A stretch of 17,768 nt of DNA, from positions 1 to 17,768 of the forward strand of contig CAZEHW010000052.1 in NCBI GenBank assembly GCA_964511865.1, in the 5' to 3' direction. Each line of letters opens with the position of its first letter. Within the stretch, counting starts at the first letter, position 1. The position numbers and the translations under genes are program-made. Below the pieces are notes generated by a model. The model was given only the letters and a program-made list of their open reading frames with translations, was not told the DNA's origin and did not search any database. Positions 14,953-17,768 of the stretch are shown here, one piece after another. This stretch comes from ChocPot-Mid sp964511865. Its GTDB lineage: Bacteria > Bacteroidota > Ignavibacteria > Kapaibacteriales > UBA2268.

Positions 14953-17768
14953 ATGAAGATACACATACTAAATAAGAATTTGTTAGTCCTCTTTTTTTTA
15001 CAGCTTCTGTTTTTCTTAAGAGCGGAAGCCGGGAAAGATATTAGCGATTTTCAAACATCAATGAACAATTCATTTCGCTATGAGGAGAACAATGGGCAGA
15101 TTGTTGACCAGTTCGGTATGCCAAGGCAGGATGTCAGGTTTATCGGCAGAAACAAAGATTTAAAAGTTATACTGTGCAGTAATTCAATTAGTTATCAGTT
15201 TGAACAGATAGTTAATAAAAGTCAGCCGGTATATGATAAAAAGGATTTAACTTTAGATAAAAGCCAGTTGACGGAATCTTTCTCTTATGCCGTACAAAGA
15301 GTTGATGTAGATTTCATCGGAGCTAATGAGTATTTCGAAATAATTAAGCTCGGCAAATCATCCGATTTTGTTAATTACGTAAAAGCCGGGAATCCATCAC
15401 CTCAGAGCCATATATGCTATTTCTACGACACTATACTTTACAGAAATGTTTATGATAATATTGATATTGTCTTTTATTCAGGAAATCATTCAATAGAAAG
15501 CGAAGGTCTGCAAAATAATGCATCAATTAAATATGATATTATTATTCACAAAGGCGGTAATGTCAGCGATGTAAAGTTACAATACAAGGGTTGCAGTAAT
15601 TTAGAACTTAAAGATGGTAAACTTTGCTTCAAAGCAGGTGATTTTACTTTTCAGGAGTTTGTTCCGGTTTCTTTTTTATCGAAAGACAGCAGACAGCAGA
15701 CGGCAGACGGGAAAATGGTTAATGGAGAGCGGAAAGGGGAGGTTGTTGAGGTTGATTATGTTTTGAATGGTGATGTTTTAAGTTTTAAATCCAAGCCCTA
15801 TGACAAATCAAAGAGCCTGACAATTGACCCTTACTTTATTTATGCCACTTATTATGGGGGTACCGGAGAAGATGTCGGGATGGAAGTTGCAACTGACAGA
15901 CAAAATAATATTTTCATGGCAGGATTTTCCACTTCTTCCTCCAATATAGCCACCAGCGGGGCATACCAGACGCAGATTGCCGGGGAAAAGGATGCTTTCC
16001 TTGTTAAGTTTTCCAATGGAGGTGTCAGGCAATGGGCAACATATTTTGGTGGTTCTGATTTTGATTTTGGCCATAGTTTGGCATGCGATATCAGTGGAAA
16101 TGTATATTTGGCGGGCTGGACTCAAACCCGTACAGGTCTTGCCAGTTCCGGTGCTTTTCAATTTAATTACGGTGGCGGTGAATTTGATGCGTTTATAGCG
16201 AAATTTTCATCTGGTGGTTCATATCTTTGGTCAACCTATTTCGGTGGTCAGTACGAAGATTATATTAATGATATTGTAGTTGACGGAAGCGGTGATCTGG
16301 CATTTATCGGCAGGACATCGAGTCCATCAAATATGGCTACAGCTAATTGTTTCCAGGTGGAGTTTGGAGGGAATTTCGATGCATTCATTCAGAAGTTCAA
16401 TGCGAACGGGAATCGGATATGGGGTACATTTTATGGTGGTGAGGGTTTTGATGTTGGGATGGAGGTTTGCACTGATATTTTCAATAATATTGCTGTTACA
16501 GGATATACACAGAGCAAGGTAGGGATGACTTCTTCGGGAGCTTTTAAGGATACCCTTACGGGTATTTGGGATGCATTTATAGCAAAGTTTGACCGAAATG
16601 GAAAAAGATACTGGGGAACTTATTTTGGCGGAGAAGATGATGACAATGGCTGGGGTATCGGATTCGAAGGTGACGGGGGAATATACGTAACAGGCAATAC
16701 AAATAGTTATCAGTATATTTCTACATCGGGTGTACATAAGGAGGAGCTTGAGGGAGTTGAACTGGATGCATTTGTTGCGAGGTTTGGTGTTAGTGGTAAT
16801 CGGTTATGGGGGACGTATTTTGGAGGAGATGATGAAGAATTTGGTAATGCCGGAGTAGTTGACCCATGGAACAATTTTATTATTTCAGGAAATACTTTTA
16901 GCGACACAGGTATAGTAACACATGATGCTCCACAAACAACGCGTTCAAGTCAGCGTGATGCATTTACAGCAAAATTTAATTCTTCCGGTCAGCAGGTTTT
17001 TGGTACATATTATGGTGCCGGCATGAACGAATATGGACATGGAATAACTGTTGATAAAGAAGGGATAATTCTTATGACTGGCTATAGCTTAAGTTCCAAT
17101 TTGCTGACTACTAATGATGCTCATCAGGGAAGTTTCGGTGGAAATTCTGATGCTTTTTTAATTAAAATTGGTGATGCTATGCCTTTGGACAGCATCTGGA
17201 CTTTTCAGTTCAGGGATACCCTTTGTGCGGATGAAATGATTGTTATACCTTATGTTGTAAGCAAGACCTTTTCTGAAGGCAATGTCTTTACAGCACAGCT
17301 TTCTAACTTGAATGGTAGTTTTAATGAGTTTTATAATATCGGAAGTTTGACATCAACCACATCGGGAACAATAATTGGATGGATACCTAAAAATACATTG
17401 ACAGGCAATAGGTATCGTGTAAGAGTTATTGGCAGTATGCCCGGAGTTATTGGCAGTGACAATGGTCTTGATATTACTATTTATGAGCTTCCAAATCCGG
17501 AATTTATTGGTACTAATGTTGTTTGTAAGAATGAATCAAGTTCTTATAAAACATTAAATTCAGCAGATTATAATTATAAATGGGAAGTTGATAAGGGAAT
17601 TATACTCGCCAATGATGATACAGATGAAATTGAGGTCTTATGGAATACAATTGGCTTAGGTTCTGTTAAATTAGTTACGACTAATAAGTATACGGGATGT
17701 AGAGATTCAAGTGAATTTATTGTTACAGTTGAACCGGCAGTTTTAGCTTCAAGTATTATTGGACCTAT
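14953..17768 (+). CDS. Large secreted SBBP beta-propeller protein with Ig/PKD-like modules, partial (3' end outside window)
   Basis: The frame is open from ATG 14953 to the window end (938 full codons, no stop). A signal peptide (hydrophobic LLVLFFLQLLFFL, cleavage likely after AEA, residue 26) directs export. Residues ~40-290 form the N-terminal domain usual before SBBP repeats (YEENNGQ motif). Then come seven SBBP repeats, each with a W/YxTYFGG-type motif; the aligned aromatic falls at residues 297, 361, 426, 490, 554, 619 and 683, and each ends in a DAFxxKF-type strand, the last near 740. The period of 64-65 suggests a seven-bladed propeller. Residues ~745-938 look like Ig/PKD-like modules (TLCADEMIVIPY; ELPNPEFIG; YKWEVDKG). 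Such proteins often end in a type IX sorting domain, which would lie beyond the window. Residues 244-263 are encoded by a purine-rich repeat. The role is probably surface or extracellular; ligand unknown. Confidence 0.88.
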   Translation, partial: MKIHILNKNLLVLFFLQLLFFLRAEAGKDISDFQTSMNNSFRYEENNGQIVDQFGMPRQDVRFIGRNKDLKVILCSNSISYQFEQIVNKSQPVYDKKDLTLDKSQLTESFSYAVQRVDVDFIGANEYFEIIKLGKSSDFVNYVKAGNPSPQSHICYFYDTILYRNVYDNIDIVFYSGNHSIESEGLQNNASIKYDIIIHKGGNVSDVKLQYKGCSNLELKDGKLCFKAGDFTFQEFVPVSFLSKDSRQQTADGKMVNGERKGEVVEVDYVLNGDVLSFKSKPYDKSKSLTIDPYFIYATYYGGTGEDVGMEVATDRQNNIFMAGFSTSSSNIATSGAYQTQIAGEKDAFLVKFSNGGVRQWATYFGGSDFDFGHSLACDISGNVYLAGWTQTRTGLASSGAFQFNYGGGEFDAFIAKFSSGGSYLWSTYFGGQYEDYINDIVVDGSGDLAFIGRTSSPSNMATANCFQVEFGGNFDAFIQKFNANGNRIWGTFYGGEGFDVGMEVCTDIFNNIAVTGYTQSKVGMTSSGAFKDTLTGIWDAFIAKFDRNGKRYWGTYFGGEDDDNGWGIGFEGDGGIYVTGNTNSYQYISTSGVHKEELEGVELDAFVARFGVSGNRLWGTYFGGDDEEFGNAGVVDPWNNFIISGNTFSDTGIVTHDAPQTTRSSQRDAFTAKFNSSGQQVFGTYYGAGMNEYGHGITVDKEGIILMTGYSLSSNLLTTNDAHQGSFGGNSDAFLIKIGDAMPLDSIWTFQFRDTLCADEMIVIPYVVSKTFSEGNVFTAQLSNLNGSFNEFYNIGSLTSTTSGTIIGWIPKNTLTGNRYRVRVIGSMPGVIGSDNGLDITIYELPNPEFIGTNVVCKNESSSYKTLNSADYNYKWEVDKGIILANDDTDEIEVLWNTIGLGSVKLVTTNKYTGCRDSSEFIVTVEPAVLASSIIGP
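15684..15712. repeat. Purine-rich repeat inside the SBBP gene
   Basis: The segment consists of GACAGCA / GACGGCA / GACGGGA units and encodes DSRQQTADGK (residues 245-254) without breaking the frame; a further purine-rich stretch follows to about 15742. It resembles the intergenic repeat at 14028-14052 and is unlike the surrounding codon use, so it looks like an in-frame insertion or expansion in a domain-linking loop. Confidence 0.6.

Noticed and set aside
15808..16161. Open frame on the minus strand opposite the SBBP repeats
   Set aside because: It lies fully antisense to a frame with signal peptide and seven clear repeats; no family resemblance or start signal. The other antisense frames at 16327-16737 and 16710-16907 are rejected for the same reason.
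1..17768. CRISPR array, tRNA, rRNA, insertion sequence or attachment site
   Set aside because: No regularly spaced direct repeats, cloverleaf-like segments, transposase frames or tRNA-flanked duplications were seen on either strand.

Overview
The window is AT-rich DNA from a member of the Bacteroidota/Chlorobiota group, most likely an uncultured lineage of the Ignavibacteria/Kapabacteria type. The evidence is a PD40-repeat envelope protein with OmpA-like folds, a very large secreted SBBP beta-propeller protein of the kind often exported by type IX secretion, a TPR lipoprotein, and promoter-like elements matching the Bacteroidota TTTG...TAnnTTTG pattern. A run of 10 Ns at 14203-14212 shows that this is a scaffold from a draft or metagenome assembly. 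The placement is inference; no marker gene in the window fixes it.

Left part (1-7930, + strand): the 3' end of a TrkH/KtrB potassium channel subunit, a one-RCK-domain TrkA/KtrA regulatory subunit, an exported PD40 + degenerate OmpA-like protein, then a helicase-nuclease (Res) and an adenine methyltransferase (Mod). Res and Mod overlap by 11 nt and together look like a type III-like restriction-modification system in res-mod order. Genes in this block are closely spaced (gaps of 64, 14, 37 and -11 nt). The Mod gene faces a minus-strand remnant of a DUF4143-type ATPase, with a hairpin between them that looks like a minus-strand terminator.

Middle (8464-13853): an AT-only stretch with small repeats and a perfect inverted repeat leads into clpS (+). 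Convergent to clpS is a three-gene minus-strand cluster: TPR lipoprotein, then PAS-containing histidine kinase, then NtrC-type sigma-54 response regulator. The likely promoter of this cluster, near 13962-13993, has a perfect 12-bp palindrome between its two elements.

Right part (13854-17768): a 418-nt intergenic region holding a purine-rich low-complexity repeat, a candidate promoter and the assembly gap. It is followed by maf (nucleotide pyrophosphatase) and a long secreted protein that runs off the window. That protein has an N-terminal domain, seven evenly spaced SBBP repeats (period 64-65 residues) and Ig/PKD-like modules. A second copy of the purine-rich repeat family appears to sit in frame inside this gene.

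No clearly new system is visible. The best leads are the purine-rich repeat family shared by a spacer and a coding region, the res-mod gene order with an unassigned Mod C-terminal region, the palindrome in the TPR-kinase-regulator promoter, and the double degenerate OmpA-like architecture.
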